The translations under genes and the position numbers were made by a program. Of a stretch of DNA of 64,000 nt, positions 62,438-64,000 are shown in pieces. The DNA lies in the NCBI GenBank assembly GCA_035610835.1, contig CM069449.1, positions 43,358,768 to 43,422,767 on the forward strand, written 5' to 3'. The stretch's first letter is position 1; the number at the start of each line of letters is the position of its first letter. The DNA is from Ophiura sarsii. Its lineage: Eukaryota; Echinodermata; Ophiuroidea; Amphilepidida; Ophiuridae. The notes under the pieces are model-generated. The model was given only the letters and a program-made list of their open reading frames with translations. It did not search any database and was not told the DNA's origin.

Positions 62438-62451
62438 GGCGCGACCCGACT

Positions 62452-62576
62452 ACTGCTATAAAGTTGACTGAATCCCACGCTCCCTCAATATTACTACCAC
62501 CTTTTTAAAGTGGTGGACCATATGGACAGGACATTTGTAAATATTGAAGGATTCAGTCTACAGCTATTATAGCAGT
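62452..62576 (+). other. Hairpin in the JAK 3' untranslated region
   Basis: Beginning 14 bases after the stop codon, ACTGCTATA and GACTGAATCC pair with GGATTCAGTC and TATAGCAGT; inner AATATT pairs and CCACCTTTTTAAAGTGGTGG forms a second, nested stem. It would form a long imperfect hairpin in the mRNA. It may be a transposon remnant or a regulatory structure; nothing in the sequence decides. Confidence 0.75.
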
Positions 62577-62924
62577 GGCATTCGACCCCAGGTCAATGAC
62601 CAAAACAATTTGAAGGTGCTATAAAAACGGTGTGATACTTTGGGAGAATTTGATAATGATCAAACTGTCTACCTAAATGAAACGTATTGTTCTCCCTGAA
62701 AGCTTACAAAGTTATTGTTTAGATACAGTGTTGTCAACACCACCTTGTAGTAAACCTGGGCTACTTTTGGCCCTTGATCCGGGCCAAAAAAAGGGTGTTG
62801 AGGAGAGCCTACAAAGAGTTGGTCTACCTGTGTATTTTCTATGTGTTCAACGAAAATTGGCTGGTCTACTTTTTTTGTGAGGGCAGCAGCCTATACGCTA
62901 CCAGCACGCAATTACCATTTTGAA
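62577..62924. other. Putative JAK 3' UTR or flank
   Basis: No AATAAA was seen from the stop codon to about 63100, so the polyadenylation site could not be placed. The stretch has no other supported feature. Confidence 0.45.
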
Positions 62925-62925
62925 A

Positions 62926-63055
62926 TGAAAGCGAGGCTCTCCCCTCTTATCAGCGCTCCCAACCGTGTCACGCGATGCACAAACCTGCGTGAAATCACCG
63001 ACGCAGTGTGGCGTGATAGTGCGCGTGAGGGGAGAGCCTCGCTTTCAAGTGGTTC
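62926..63055. repeat. Foldback with GAAAGCGAGGCTCTCCCCTC arms
   Basis: GAAAGCGAGGCTCTCCCCTC and GAGGGGAGAGCCTCGCTTTC are perfect 20-base inverses around an 86-base GC-rich loop that holds CACGCGATGC/GTGGCGTGAT segments. The region is clearly GC-richer than its surroundings. Confidence 0.85.
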
Positions 63056-63127
63056 CATCCGGGCAAGTAGCGTTATAGACGGCACTTGTACCACGGTTAG
63101 GGACAACATTTAGTTGGCAGCCCTGTG

Positions 63128-63383
63128 CAGCCCTTTTATGGCAAAAGAATGTATATCATATGTAGTTTTCTAACAGTATACTTCCTTTTAACATGATCAA
63201 AGTTAGCTTTTTTCTCCATAATTCATGTAGTGGTAAAAGGCAGTATATTACTTTTATTGTCTTTACAAGTTTACCTTTTCTTAAGTGAGGATTATTGAAC
63301 CAAGTTAACACAATCCTTGTTAAAAGGAAGTATATCATTAGGAAAGTACATATAAGATACATCCTATTGCCATAAAAGGACTG
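63128..63383. mobile_element. Foldback MITE (family G, copy 2)
   Basis: CAGCCCTTTTATGGCAAAAG at the left, CCATAAAAGGACTG at the right; over 90 percent identical by eye to 50864-51119. Confidence 0.92.
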
Positions 63384-64000
63384 TGTATAGATAGCTCCTC
63401 TGTGCTTGGTTATCAGTGATTGATATAAACGATTTTACCACCGTTTTGTGTAGTCGTCCTAGGCTTGTACTTGTGAAGGTTTTTGTGCAAAAAATATTAT
63501 GAGATCTGATACAGGAATCCCGCAATCATGTTAATGGTAGAGATAGGGAGAAGAAAATCTAATTAAAAAAAGAAGATACAGGGAAGTGAATAGAGACCTC
63601 ATATGAAAAATTTTATGTTGGAGATTCAATATGGATTATTGTGGAATTCCCAAGTGATTTTTTTTTTCTGCAAGAATTTTTGCTAGTTTTTTTTACATCA
63701 ATGTCCCACACATGGTCTTTTTATTGGTGTAGAATAATGAAAACTATTTCATATATGTTTTACTATTTAAAAAACAGAATAACAAAAATTCCTACAGAAA
63801 TATTGATTATATTTAACAGCTGTGTCTGTGGAGAAGAAGAGACAATTTTTTATTTATTTGTACACTCATAGCGCAAACAAACTATATTCATTATTGCGAT
63901 TGTAGTACAAACATTTTGAACTTTGTATGAAAAGATGGACTCTTGCTAGCAAGCCCCAAGCCCTTAGACATCCGAATGATACCCCTGCAACAAGCCTCAT
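63384..64000. other. Distal 3' flank, nothing recognised
   Basis: AT-rich sequence with no coding frame, repeat family member or RNA gene that I can support. Confidence 0.5.

Overview
This is a window of AT-rich animal nuclear DNA, not bacterial. It has one very long intron-rich gene, GT-AG splice sites, many non-autonomous transposons, tRNA-derived SINEs, LINE fragments, tandem satellites and an interstitial vertebrate-type telomere repeat. The gene family, the SINE style and the AGGTCAAAGGTCA-rich repeats suggest an invertebrate deuterostome (echinoderm, hemichordate or cephalochordate). This is an inference; the species cannot be fixed from the window.

The main gene is on the + strand: the 3' part of a Janus kinase (JAK). 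I reconstructed sixteen exons from 3418 to 62437. Every intron phase agrees, and the joined coding length is 2523 bases (840 residues plus stop). In order they encode the end of the FERM domain, an SH2 domain, the JH2 pseudokinase (HGN in place of HRD, DP in place of DFG), an unusually long and acidic linker, and the JH1 tyrosine kinase with its glycine loop, VAIK lysine, HRD, DFG and tandem activation-loop tyrosines. The first FERM exons lie upstream of the window. In other animals JAKs sit on cytokine receptor tails and phosphorylate receptors and STATs.

Layout: 1-3417 is intron and repeats; 3418-19034 holds six exons (FERM end, SH2, first two thirds of JH2); 19035-27797 is a large repeat-filled intron; 27798-34894 holds two exons closing JH2; 34895-49066 is a 14 kb intron; 49067-62437 holds the linker and kinase exons; 62438-64000 is 3' flank with foldbacks.

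Inside the 14 kb intron, on the - strand, lies an intact four-exon gene (48679 to 43656, 989 residues). It looks like a DDE-type transposase with a zinc-binding N-terminus, CPHC and LH motifs and a coiled-coil insertion. Its exons join in phase with no stop codon, so it was recently active or is maintained.

Two patterns stand out. First, seven of the sixteen JAK exons have local, partial, decayed copies in the neighbouring introns, many carrying a duplicated splice acceptor. Second, the introns are packed with foldback elements of many families; at least four families are bounded by TTAA, and one 647-bp element is present twice in nearly identical form.
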